Shown here: one piece after another, positions 9,274 through 16,899 of the stretch
How positions within the stretch are numbered: the first letter of the stretch is position 1
Layout: each line of letters opens with the position of its first letter
Source: Spirosoma oryzae
GTDB lineage: Bacteria > Bacteroidota > Bacteroidia > Cytophagales > Spirosomataceae
Length of the DNA: 64,000 nucleotides
Direction of reading: 5' to 3'
Assembly: GCF_003002825.1 (NCBI RefSeq)
Contig: NZ_PVTE01000022.1
Coordinates: forward strand, 1-64,000
Program-made: the position numbers and the translations under genes
Notes under the pieces: generated by a model
What the model was told of the DNA's origin: nothing
Seen by the model: the letters and a program-made list of their open reading frames with translations, nothing else
The model's database searches: none

Positions 9274-9753
9274 ATGGCATTGCAACCCAATATTGGTCTT
9301 GACGCAGACGTACTCAAAAAAGAGAATGAACTGTTGAACGCCTTCCTGGCTGACCTACACGTACTATACATTAAAACCCGTAAGTTTCACTGGGATGTAG
9401 CGGGTCCAAGCTTCAAGGAGTACCACGAATTTTTCGAAGAGCAATACAACGCCCTCGAAGAGGAAATCGACCTGGTAGCCGAGCGTATCCGTCAGCTGGG
9501 TGGCCGGCCGGTTGCTACCATGAAAGACTTCCTGGCGGAAACCAGCCTGAAAGAAGATCACGACGGGCATATCAGCACCCCTGATATGTTCAAACGGTTG
9601 CTCGACGACCACGAACAGATCATCCGCGAACTGCGCGAAGACGTAGAAACGACCGACGAAAAACTGGGCGACGCCGGCACGGCTGACTTCCTGACGGGCC
9701 TGATGGAAGACCACGAAAAACACGCCTGGATGCTGCGCAAATACCTGTCGTAG
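9274..9753 (+). CDS. dps: Dps family DNA-binding ferritin-like protein
   Basis: A 159-residue ferritin-like four-helix protein expected to form a dodecamer that oxidises and stores iron and protects DNA during starvation or peroxide stress. ATG 9274 (MALQPNIGLD) is preferred; the in-frame extension to 9175 has no family match. The ferroxidase signature is clear: KFHWDVAGPSFKEYHEFFEE near residues 34-53, with Asp and Glu ligands in EEQYNALEEEIDLVAERI. It ends at a strong bidirectional terminator shared with the convergent regulator gene. Regulatory sites for OxyR or PerR were not identified. Confidence 0.92.
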   Translation: MALQPNIGLDADVLKKENELLNAFLADLHVLYIKTRKFHWDVAGPSFKEYHEFFEEQYNALEEEIDLVAERIRQLGGRPVATMKDFLAETSLKEDHDGHISTPDMFKRLLDDHEQIIRELREDVETTDEKLGDAGTADFLTGLMEDHEKHAWMLRKYLS

Positions 9754-9770
9754 TGCAAGGCTACAGCAAT

Positions 9771-9808
9771 AAAGCGGGCTCGCTGGTTTCGATCAGCGAG
9801 CCCGCTTT
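9771..9808. terminator. Bidirectional terminator between dps and the Nudix regulator
   Basis: AAAGCGGGCTCGCTG at 9771-9785 pairs perfectly with 9794-9808 across an 8-base loop. The A-rich start and TTT end let it work on both strands. It lies between convergent stops (9753 and 9811). Confidence 0.9.
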
Positions 9809-9810
9809 GT

Positions 9811-10500
9811 TTACACGGTTACCTCTGTTCGGAAACGATACAGAAATGGTGCTTTGTGGGGTGTCCCCCGACGTCGTTCGGGTAGTCGTTCGAGCTCGTC
9901 CGACGCCATGATTTTCTTGTAGAAGTTACGGGCATCGAGCGGATGTCCCAGGATCGTTTCGTGCAGTCGCTGTAACTCAGGAATCGAGAAGGCTCCCGGC
10001 AACAAATGACCGATCGGCTGTTCGTTCAGATCTTTACGTAATGCCTGTAGCGCCACCTCGATGATCTGATTGTGATCGAACAGGAGATTCGGCAGTGCGT
10101 CGAGCGACCACCAGGCGCAGGCTTCCGTCAGGTGGTCGGGGGTAGGCTCGACTTTGGAATGTTCCACCAGGGCATAATACCCGATCGACACCGTGCGGGG
10201 CCACCACTCGCCTTCTGTGTTGCCATGCGGAAAGCCGATACGTCGTTGCAGCTCCGTCCAGTCGTAACGGTTTACATCGCCGAAGACGTGGAACTGGCGC
10301 AGGTAGAGCTGGGTTAGCCCCGTCCGCTCCTGCACCACGCGTTGCGCAGCGACGTCGACCGACTCCTGCATGCGAATAAATCCCCCCGGTAAACTCCACT
10401 CGTCGGTTCCTTTCCAGCGCAGCAACAGCACCTTGAGTTCGTTTTCGTGAAAGCCAAAAATCACGCCGTCGATTGACAAAGCGTGTATATAATCAGTCAT
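9811..10500 (-). CDS. NrtR-type transcriptional regulator (Nudix domain plus winged helix)
   Basis: A 229-residue protein with an N-terminal Nudix domain and a C-terminal winged helix (AFSIPELQRLHETILGHPL through RFRTEV). The Nudix box is present in outline (GGFIRMQES then RVVQERTGL) but the REUxEE glutamates are degraded, as expected for a ligand sensor that has lost hydrolase activity. Known relatives are NrtR (NAD metabolism) and AraR of Bacteroides (arabinose). ATG 10500 is chosen over a TTG at 10521. It is divergent from an esterase gene, so local control of the esterase genes is likely. A pair of TTTACGT repeats lies between them. Confidence 0.8.
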   Translation of the reverse strand: MTDYIHALSIDGVIFGFHENELKVLLLRWKGTDEWSLPGGFIRMQESVDVAAQRVVQERTGLTQLYLRQFHVFGDVNRYDWTELQRRIGFPHGNTEGEWWPRTVSIGYYALVEHSKVEPTPDHLTEACAWWSLDALPNLLFDHNQIIEVALQALRKDLNEQPIGHLLPGAFSIPELQRLHETILGHPLDARNFYKKIMASDELERLPERRRGTPHKAPFLYRFRTEVTV

Positions 10501-10558
10501 ACCCCCGTTTTTACGCCCCAAAGTTTATACAAAAGCTAGAGATAGCACAAAAAAAGTC

Positions 10559-10576
10559 TTTACGTATTTTTTACGT
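10559..10576. promoter_or_regulatory. Candidate operator: two TTTACGT direct repeats
   Basis: TTTACGT occurs at 10559-10565 and 10570-10576, 11 bases apart start to start, one helical turn. The pair lies just upstream of the -7 box of the esterase promoter, about where the -33 element would be. Binding by the divergent NrtR-type protein is an inference. Confidence 0.4.
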
Positions 10577-10590
10577 GTTGATCAGTTGCG

Positions 10591-10598
10591 TAGCTTTG
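10591..10598 (+). promoter_or_regulatory. Promoter -7 box TAGCTTTG for the esterase gene
   Basis: TAGCTTTG fits the Bacteroidota TAnnTTTG consensus and lies 34 bases before ATG 10633, giving a leader of roughly 30 bases. Confidence 0.5.
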
Positions 10599-10632
10599 AC
10601 TTAAATATAAACGTCGTCTGTTTATTCGTTTT

Positions 10633-11508
10633 ATGTTTTTGTCTCGTCTACTGCTGCTAGCCACTATCTGTATACTGCCGTTTCGCGTATTTAGCGCCAC
10701 CGTCGACACGCTGGATGTGCCAAGCGCATCGATGAACCGCACACTCCGGGCGGCCGTCGTTGTTCCCGATGGCTACAAAGGCGGGCAGCAGGCATTTCCG
10801 GTGCTGTACCTGCTCCACGGCGGGACGGGTAATTTCCGCGACTGGCTGAGCAAGACACCCGATAAAACGCTGCTGCACCGACTGGCCGATCAATACAAGC
10901 TCATCATCGTTACGCCCGACGGCGACCCGACCAGTTATTATTTCGACAGTCCGCAGGTCAAAACCAGTCAATTCGAAACGTTTATCAGCCGCGAGCTGAT
11001 CGACCGGATCGACAAAGCATACCGGACGGTTCGCGACCGGAAAGGCCGACTTATCGCAGGGCTGTCGATGGGCGGTCACGGCGCTATGTTTATTGCCAGC
11101 CGCCACCCCGACCTGTACGCGGCTGCGGGGAGTATGAGTGGCGTTATGAATATCAATACCGCTACCTGGAAAGTCCCGGCGGAGTTTGCCAAGTCCCGCG
11201 CCGACAATTTCACCAGGCTGCTGGGTCCACCCCAAACCGGCGATGACCCTTATCCCGGCTACACGATGGTAACGCTGGCCGACAAGCTGAAAGCCAACAA
11301 CTTGCCCCTCATCTTCGACATCGGCGTCGATGACTTCCTGATCGAAACCAACCGCGATCTGCACCGGCAGCTACTAGCCAATGGTACACCCCACGACTAC
11401 ACCGAGCGGCCCGGCGCTCACACCTGGGAATACTGGGAGAATGCCCTGCCCTACCAGCTATTATTCTTCAGCAAGATCCTGAAAGCCAATGCGGTCAACG
11501 TACCGTAA
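10633..11508 (+). CDS. Exported esterase of the esterase D / FrmB-like family (PF00756)
   Basis: A 291-residue alpha/beta hydrolase with an N-terminal signal (MFLSRLLLLATICILPFRVFS). Features in order: oxyanion region LYLLHGGTGNF near residue 55, nucleophile elbow GLSMGGHG with Ser near 144, Asp near 230 in GVDDFLIE, and His near 261 in PGAHTWEYW. Relatives include acetylxylan and feruloyl esterases and S-formylglutathione hydrolase. The signal peptide argues for an extracytoplasmic polysaccharide esterase. It starts a three-gene esterase run, with only 7 bases to the next gene, and is divergent from an NrtR-type regulator. Confidence 0.85.
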   Translation: MFLSRLLLLATICILPFRVFSATVDTLDVPSASMNRTLRAAVVVPDGYKGGQQAFPVLYLLHGGTGNFRDWLSKTPDKTLLHRLADQYKLIIVTPDGDPTSYYFDSPQVKTSQFETFISRELIDRIDKAYRTVRDRKGRLIAGLSMGGHGAMFIASRHPDLYAAAGSMSGVMNINTATWKVPAEFAKSRADNFTRLLGPPQTGDDPYPGYTMVTLADKLKANNLPLIFDIGVDDFLIETNRDLHRQLLANGTPHDYTERPGAHTWEYWENALPYQLLFFSKILKANAVNVP

Positions 11509-11515
11509 CCTGCTC

Positions 11516-13072
11516 ATGAAACAAGCCATCGCAGCGCTTTGCCTAACGGGTACAATACTGACCAGTCTGCTGGCGGTTAGCCCGTCGATTAAAAACGAAC
11601 CGGTTGTGCAGGTCACCGGTGGCCGAATCGAAGGCGTACTGAACCGGGCGGGCGACGTGTACAGCTACAAAGGCATTCCGTTTGCGGCTCCACCCGTTGG
11701 CGCACGGCGCTGGAAAGCCCCGCAGCCCGTTGTGCCCTGGTCGGGTGTGCGCCGGGCCGACGCCTTTGGGCCAAGTCCGGTACAGGGAGCACCCAGTCCG
11801 TTCGGTCCGTGGAGCGCAGAATACCTGATTCCGAAAACCCCAATCAGCGAAGACTGTCTGTACCTGAACGTCTGGACCGGTAAGCAAGCCACCCGGAAGA
11901 AGCCGGTACTGGTCTGGATTTACGGCGGGGGCTTTGGCAGCGGGGGCAGTGGCGCTCCGATCTACGACGGCGAAGCGACCGCCCGGAACGGTATCGTGTT
12001 TGTCAGCGTCAATTACCGGGTAGGCCCGTTTGGTTTCTTCGCCCACCCCGAACTGACCGGCGAATCAGGCAATCAGGCGTCGGGAAACTATGGGCTAATG
12101 GACCAGATTGCCGCGCTGAAGTGGGTACAACAAAACATCGTCCGCTTTGGGGGCGACCCGGCCAACGTAACGATTGCGGGGCAGTCGGCTGGGTCGATGA
12201 GTGTCAACTGCCTGGTTGCGTCTCCGCTGGCGAGCGGGTTGTTCACCAAAGCTATCGCCCAGAGTGGTGCCCGTTTTGCCACCCCCTACCCGTCGCTCCG
12301 GGAAGCCGAAGACGACGGTAAAAAAACGGCCCGTGCGCTGGGGGCGTCGACACTGGCCGACTTGCGGGCGCTTCCGGCCGAAGCACTGTTGAAGCAAGCC
12401 CAGGCCATGCGTGGCCCGATCATCGATGGCTATGTGCTACCCGCTTCTATCGCCCAGTTGTTCGCCGACCGCAGGCAGAATCCGGTGACGCTGCTGACGG
12501 GCTGGAACGAAGACGAAGGGCTGGCGTTCGGCCCGTTGAAAAATGCGGTTGATTATACGGCGCAGGTCAATCAGCGGTATGGTACACAGGCCGAAGCGCT
12601 GTTGCGCTATTACCCGGCAAACACCGACGCAGAAGCTGCTCAATCGCAGCGCAACCTGTCCCGCGACCAGACTTTCGGTGCGCAGAACTACCACTGGGCG
12701 GTCACGCAGGCGCAGCAACGGTTACCGGTTTTCGTCTACCGGTTTATGCGAAAGGTACCAGCCACGGGAGACTATGCCAATTATGGCGCTTTCCACACGG
12801 CCGAAGTACCGTATGCCTATGATAACCTGCGGTTCGTCGACAAACAGTTGCGCCCTCTGCGCCAAGCCGACGATGAACTGGCGCACGCAATGGCTGCCTA
12901 CTGGGCCAATTTTATCAAAACCGGTAATCCGAACGGCAAAGGGCTCGCCCACTGGCCTGCTTTCACCGCGCCCAGCGATTCCATCATGCAGCTCGACACG
13001 GTGATTCGGGCCCGCCCCCTGCCTGATCGTGCTGCGCTTTCCCTGCTCTTCAGCATTCTGCAAACCCCCTAA
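11516..13072 (+). CDS. Type-B carboxylesterase (first of two)
   Basis: A 518-residue exported carboxylesterase of the cholinesterase/para-nitrobenzyl esterase family. ATG 11516 gives a signal peptide (MKQAIAALCLTGTILTSLLA); a start at 11489 would overlap the previous gene. Family marks: YKGIPFAAPPVG, EDCLYLNVWT, GGGFGSGGSG oxyanion loop, nucleophile Ser near 223 in GQSAGSMS, acidic partner in WNEDEGLAFG, and His near 426 in GAFHTAEVPYAY. It cleaves esters of unknown kind. It lies 7 bases after the esterase gene and 31 before a paralogue, so the three are probably one transcript. Confidence 0.88.
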   Translation: MKQAIAALCLTGTILTSLLAVSPSIKNEPVVQVTGGRIEGVLNRAGDVYSYKGIPFAAPPVGARRWKAPQPVVPWSGVRRADAFGPSPVQGAPSPFGPWSAEYLIPKTPISEDCLYLNVWTGKQATRKKPVLVWIYGGGFGSGGSGAPIYDGEATARNGIVFVSVNYRVGPFGFFAHPELTGESGNQASGNYGLMDQIAALKWVQQNIVRFGGDPANVTIAGQSAGSMSVNCLVASPLASGLFTKAIAQSGARFATPYPSLREAEDDGKKTARALGASTLADLRALPAEALLKQAQAMRGPIIDGYVLPASIAQLFADRRQNPVTLLTGWNEDEGLAFGPLKNAVDYTAQVNQRYGTQAEALLRYYPANTDAEAAQSQRNLSRDQTFGAQNYHWAVTQAQQRLPVFVYRFMRKVPATGDYANYGAFHTAEVPYAYDNLRFVDKQLRPLRQADDELAHAMAAYWANFIKTGNPNGKGLAHWPAFTAPSDSIMQLDTVIRARPLPDRAALSLLFSILQTP

Positions 13073-13103
13073 TGTTTACATCGTATTGCTAAACCCTGTT
13101 TCC

Positions 13104-14732
13104 ATGAATCACCCTACCCTCGGCCTGCTCATTGCGATGACGATGACCGCCGGACTGGTCTCAGCCCAAACGCCCAGTCAAACGGCAATGCCCATTCAGG
13201 CGGGTACCAACATTGCCACCGTCTCGACAGAATCGGGGCCGGTGCGCGGCTATATCCACAACGGCACGGCGACCTTCAAAGGCATCCCCTACGCCCGTGC
13301 CGACCGGTTTATGGCCCCCGAAAAGCCCACGCCCTGGACTGCCGTTCGTTCGTCACTGGTTTACGGACCGGTCTGTCCCATCGACGCGCAGAGCGGTGCC
13401 GGTGCCGACGATATCGAGTTTGCCTTCCAGCACAACTGGGGCGTTACGAACGAGAACTGCCTGAGCCTGAACGTCTGGACGCCACAGGCGACCCCTGCGA
13501 AAAAACGGCCCGTCATGGTGTGGCTCCACGGCGGGGGCTTCGCGGGGGGTTCCTCGCTGGAACTGCCTTCATACGACGGAGAGAACCTGGCTAAGAAAGG
13601 CGACGTGGTAATGGTATCGCTGAACCACCGGCTGAACATACTGGGCTTTCTGGACCTGTCGGCTTATGGTGAGAAGTACAAAAACTCGGCAAACGCCGGT
13701 CTGCTGGATCTGGTTGCGGCCCTGCAATGGGTCAAGCAGAATATCAGCCAGTTTGGGGGCGACCCGAATAACGTCACCATCTTCGGTCAGTCGGGCGGGG
13801 GTGGTAAGGTTACCTGCCTGATGAACGCCCCCTCGGCGAAAGGGCTGTTTCACAAGGCCATCGTACAAAGTGGCAGCTACGTATCAAGCTTCATGGAACC
13901 CAGCGTTGCCCGGCAGGTCAGCGCGGCCATGCTCGATGAACTGAACCTGCAACCCAATCAGGTCGATTCGTTGCAGAAAATGTCCTACGAGCGCCTGCTG
14001 GCAGCTAGCCGGAAAGCGCTGCAAAAAGTAAACGCTCAGGCGAAACCCAGCGACCGGGGCGCATTCGGTATAACCTGGGGCCCCATCCACGACGACAACT
14101 TCCTGCCTTATCAGCCGGCCGATGCCGCAGCCGTCGCCCTGTCGACCCAGATTCCGCTGCTGGTTGGCTCGACCAAAACCGAGTTCGGCCCCTTCAACCC
14201 AGCGAACCGTGCGTCAACGATGGAGCAGGTAAAAACCATCGCCCAGCAACGCTATGGCGACAGAGCCGACGCGTACCTGGCTGCCGTCAGGAAAGATTAC
14301 CCCGAAACGACGCTGCCCGCCGATTACATCAACATCGACACCGGCTTCCGGGCGGGGGCCATTCAGCAGGCCAATCAGAAAGCCAGTTCAGGCAAAGCGC
14401 CGGTCTATATGTACCTCTTCACCTGGAGTTCTCCGGTCAACGATGGCATGTACAAATCGATGCACTGCATGGAAATGCCGTTTATGTTCGACAACATCAG
14501 CCGGTGTGAAGAAATGACGGGCGGCAGTCAGGAAGCGCATACGCTGGCCGACAAGATGAGCCGGGCCTGGGTTGCCTTCGCCCGCACCGGTAATCCGAAC
14601 CACAAAGGACTGCCCAACTGGCCTGTCTACAACCAGGATAATGGAGCTACGATGCTGTTCGACCGGAACTGTCAGGTGAAACCCCATCCCGACAAAGACG
14701 TGCTCAGTGCCGCCATGGGCAAATCGATGTAA
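13104..14732 (+). CDS. Type-B carboxylesterase (second of two)
   Basis: A 542-residue paralogue of the preceding enzyme. ATG 13104 gives a signal peptide ending LVSAQ; the in-frame extension to 13029 overlaps the upstream gene. Marks: FKGIPYARADRF, ENCLSLNVWTPQ, WLHGGGFAGGS, nucleophile Ser near 228 in FGQSGGGGKV, Glu in STKTEFGPF, and His in SMHCMEMPFMF. The tetraglycine after the nucleophile differs from the usual GESAGG and could widen the elbow. The gene ends 29 bases before a strong terminator that closes the esterase operon. Confidence 0.88.
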   Translation: MNHPTLGLLIAMTMTAGLVSAQTPSQTAMPIQAGTNIATVSTESGPVRGYIHNGTATFKGIPYARADRFMAPEKPTPWTAVRSSLVYGPVCPIDAQSGAGADDIEFAFQHNWGVTNENCLSLNVWTPQATPAKKRPVMVWLHGGGFAGGSSLELPSYDGENLAKKGDVVMVSLNHRLNILGFLDLSAYGEKYKNSANAGLLDLVAALQWVKQNISQFGGDPNNVTIFGQSGGGGKVTCLMNAPSAKGLFHKAIVQSGSYVSSFMEPSVARQVSAAMLDELNLQPNQVDSLQKMSYERLLAASRKALQKVNAQAKPSDRGAFGITWGPIHDDNFLPYQPADAAAVALSTQIPLLVGSTKTEFGPFNPANRASTMEQVKTIAQQRYGDRADAYLAAVRKDYPETTLPADYINIDTGFRAGAIQQANQKASSGKAPVYMYLFTWSSPVNDGMYKSMHCMEMPFMFDNISRCEEMTGGSQEAHTLADKMSRAWVAFARTGNPNHKGLPNWPVYNQDNGATMLFDRNCQVKPHPDKDVLSAAMGKSM

Positions 14733-14761
14733 ACCAACCGACGTCCCTTCACGTATTCAGT

Positions 14762-14807
14762 AAGCCTGTACCGCTGCCATCATTGAGCAGCGTGTACAGG
14801 CTTTTTT
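14762..14807 (+). terminator. Rho-independent terminator after the carboxylesterase operon
   Basis: AAGCCTGTACCGCTGC (14762-14777) pairs with GCAGCGTGTACAGGCTT (14787-14803) with one bulged T, followed by a T run to 14807. Confidence 0.92.
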
Positions 14808-14887
14808 GCGCCCCTACCGCCTACTCAATCTTTTCCCGAACAGGTAAAAACGCTCGTTATAGCTTAGTCCACAAAACACACTCTAGC

Positions 14888-15259
14888 ATGAAAGCGAACC
14901 GACTGAGCATTCTGGCGATTTTTTCACTGACCACACTCTTATCCTGTAGCCCAAAGATTGAGCCGATGCTGTCGACAAAAGGCCCCATGTGGGAAGCAAA
15001 CTTCGTTTTTTGGGGTACGAATAAAGACGTTGACTCGGCTTACGCTTTTTTAAACAATGATGCCAGCTCGTGGTACGAGAACCGAATACCCTTATTCCCC
15101 AAATCGTCTGAATCAATAACTTATCTGCTTAACGGGAAGCCAACTAAAGACAGAAACGCCATTAAAAATGCGTTTCATAATCACAAAGTTACCAAAGTAC
15201 TGGTTGGCATGAGCGCGCAGAACAATCTTGAGCTGGTATCAATTCAAGCGACAAAATAG
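14888..15259 (+). CDS. Small lipoprotein of unknown function
   Basis: A 123-residue protein with a lipoprotein signal ending TTLLSCS (Cys20 the likely lipidated residue). I recognise no family. The mature part has FVFWGTNKDVDSAYAFLNND and a basic, Asn-rich C-terminus, with no further membrane segment. The coding sequence is visibly more AT-rich than its neighbours and uses more A/T third positions, which hints at recent acquisition or weak codon selection. It stands alone between a terminator and a small membrane-protein gene 32 bases downstream. Confidence 0.6.
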   Translation: MKANRLSILAIFSLTTLLSCSPKIEPMLSTKGPMWEANFVFWGTNKDVDSAYAFLNNDASSWYENRIPLFPKSSESITYLLNGKPTKDRNAIKNAFHNHKVTKVLVGMSAQNNLELVSIQATK

Positions 15260-15291
15260 TCGTATACTTCAGCAAAATTTATTGGCCTGCC

Positions 15292-15519
15292 ATGTCGGAA
15301 TCTAGGAAGGGAATCGTAGCTGTTCTTATGACGCTACTGTATGTAGCGTTGCTGGCGTTGTATATCCTGAATCCGCTGGACAAAGTTCTTCCCGACAGGC
15401 GGCTCCTACTATTTCCTTTTACGGTTATCGGCCTTGTCTCGTTCTGGAGAATCAACCTGTTCTTTACGCTGTGGATTGTGGTTAGTGCTGGTTGCATTGC
15501 TTATTACTTTGTGCTGTAG
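15292..15519 (+). CDS. Small two- to three-helix membrane protein
   Basis: A 75-residue hydrophobic protein. Helices are predicted by eye at about 8-27 (GIVAVLMTLLYVALLALYIL), 38-53 and 55-75, with a short polar link DKVLPDRR. No family recognised. It follows the AT-rich lipoprotein gene by 32 bases on the same strand and may share its transcript. The minus-strand frame over the same bases is less convincing as a protein. Confidence 0.5.
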   Translation: MSESRKGIVAVLMTLLYVALLALYILNPLDKVLPDRRLLLFPFTVIGLVSFWRINLFFTLWIVVSAGCIAYYFVL

Positions 15520-15564
15520 TGACCCACATTTTCCTGGCAAAGTCATTCGCTGCGCATTACGCAG

Positions 15565-15572
15565 TAGTTTTG
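15565..15572 (+). promoter_or_regulatory. TAGTTTTG box next to the Crp/Fnr start codon
   Basis: The sequence fits the Bacteroidota -7 element TAnnTTTG and ends 4 bases before ATG 15577, so transcription from it would begin at or inside the start codon. Confidence 0.35.
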
Positions 15573-15576
15573 GCAG

Positions 15577-16146
15577 ATGAACGAACTCATCGATTACCTG
15601 AGTCAGTTTGGGCAGCTCGACGCGCAGCAGCGGGAGTTGATACAGGCGACCGCAACCCCTGAACGCATTCCCAGGGGAGCGTACTTTGCCGAAGCGGGGA
15701 AAGTGTCCAACCGAATAGGCTACGTAACGGATGGCGTTTTCCGGGTCTGCTACTACGACAACCGGGGCGACAGCTTTACCCGCTATTTCGTCTATGAGAA
15801 TCGATTCGTCGTCGACATCAACAGCTTTCGCGACGAGCTGCCCTCAGCCGAGTACATCGAAGCGGTTACGGACTGTACGCTACTGGTTTTCACCAAAGAA
15901 AACTTTATTCAGTTGTCTGCCCGCATACCCGGCTGGGATGACATCTTCGTCAAAATCACGTCGTACGTACTGGAAAACAAACTGCGATTTACCAGTAACA
16001 TGCTCGTTCAGGACGCGCAGCAACGGTACCTGAATTTTCTGGACCATTACCCGAAGCTGGCGAATCGTGTGCCGTTGCATATGCTGGCGTCGTACCTGGG
16101 CATTACCCCGTCATCGCTGAGCCGCATTCGAAAAAATATTCCCTGA
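15577..16146 (+). CDS. Crp/Fnr family transcriptional regulator
   Basis: A 189-residue protein with an N-terminal cyclic-nucleotide-binding-type beta-roll (IPRGAYFAEAGKVSNRIGYV near 27-48) and a C-terminal helix-turn-helix (HMLASYLGITPSSLSRIRKN, near 168-187). No Fnr-type N-terminal cysteine cluster is seen, so an iron-sulfur sensor is unlikely. The roll lacks the RxSx2 phosphate-binding signature of cAMP-binding Crp (here YIEAVTDCT), so the ligand is unknown. An HD phosphohydrolase gene follows by 76 bases on the same strand and is a plausible target. Confidence 0.82.
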   Translation: MNELIDYLSQFGQLDAQQRELIQATATPERIPRGAYFAEAGKVSNRIGYVTDGVFRVCYYDNRGDSFTRYFVYENRFVVDINSFRDELPSAEYIEAVTDCTLLVFTKENFIQLSARIPGWDDIFVKITSYVLENKLRFTSNMLVQDAQQRYLNFLDHYPKLANRVPLHMLASYLGITPSSLSRIRKNIP

Positions 16147-16222
16147 CGCATTTCTTGCCAAATGGCAATGGCGCTCCCGCCGTCATGCGTCAATTTTGTC
16201 TGGTAATCATTGCGATACCATT

Positions 16223-16810
16223 ATGACAGACGATCTGCTGAAACAACTGGCATTTATCAGGGAAGTCGACAAGCTCAAGTACATTCTCCGCAAGACGAAG
16301 CTATTCAACAGCAACCGCAACGAGAACGACGCGGAGCATAGCTGGCATTTATCGCTGATGGCTCTTGTGCTGGCCGGCCATGCCAACCAGCCGGTCGATC
16401 TGCTCAAGGTCATCAAAATGCTGCTGATCCACGATATTGTCGAGATCGACGCGGGCGACACGTTTATCTACGACACACAGAAAAGCCACGACAATACCGC
16501 TGAAGAACGCGAAGCCGCCAACCGGATTTTTGGGCTATTACCTGACGAACAAGCCAGTGACCTGATCGCCGTTTGGGAAGAATTTGAAGCGGGGCAGACA
16601 GCCGACGCCAAATTCGCCCGCGCCATGGACCGACTCGAACCGCTGCTACAGAACTCCTCGAACAACGGCGGCACATGGGCCGAGTTTGACGTGCGTTATG
16701 ACGCCGTGTACGCCAAGAAGAAGGTCATTCAAAACGGTTCCGACACCATCTGGCAGTACGCCGAGCAGTTGCTTAACGAAAACGTCGAAAAGGGCATTTT
16801 GAAGAAGTAA
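16223..16810 (+). CDS. HD domain phosphohydrolase (YfbR-like)
   Basis: A 195-residue HD-superfamily protein. ATG 16223 (MTDDLLKQLAFI) is used in place of the 9-codon extension. Metal ligands: His in AEHSWHLS near residue 38, the His-Asp doublet in LLIHDIVEID near 70, and a distal Asp in ARAMDRLEPLLQN. Relatives such as YfbR are 5'-deoxynucleotidases, others are unassigned hydrolases. It is cytoplasmic with no signal. The upstream Crp/Fnr gene on the same strand is its closest partner. Substrate is not predictable from sequence alone. Confidence 0.8.
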   Translation: MTDDLLKQLAFIREVDKLKYILRKTKLFNSNRNENDAEHSWHLSLMALVLAGHANQPVDLLKVIKMLLIHDIVEIDAGDTFIYDTQKSHDNTAEEREAANRIFGLLPDEQASDLIAVWEEFEAGQTADAKFARAMDRLEPLLQNSSNNGGTWAEFDVRYDAVYAKKKVIQNGSDTIWQYAEQLLNENVEKGILKK

Positions 16811-16899
16811 AACCCGGCAAGTTATCCTGCACGAAAACAGCCTTGACTGCTTGTAAACGTATGCATACGGCGTATTTTGCGAAATCCTTCGCTGTCGCT

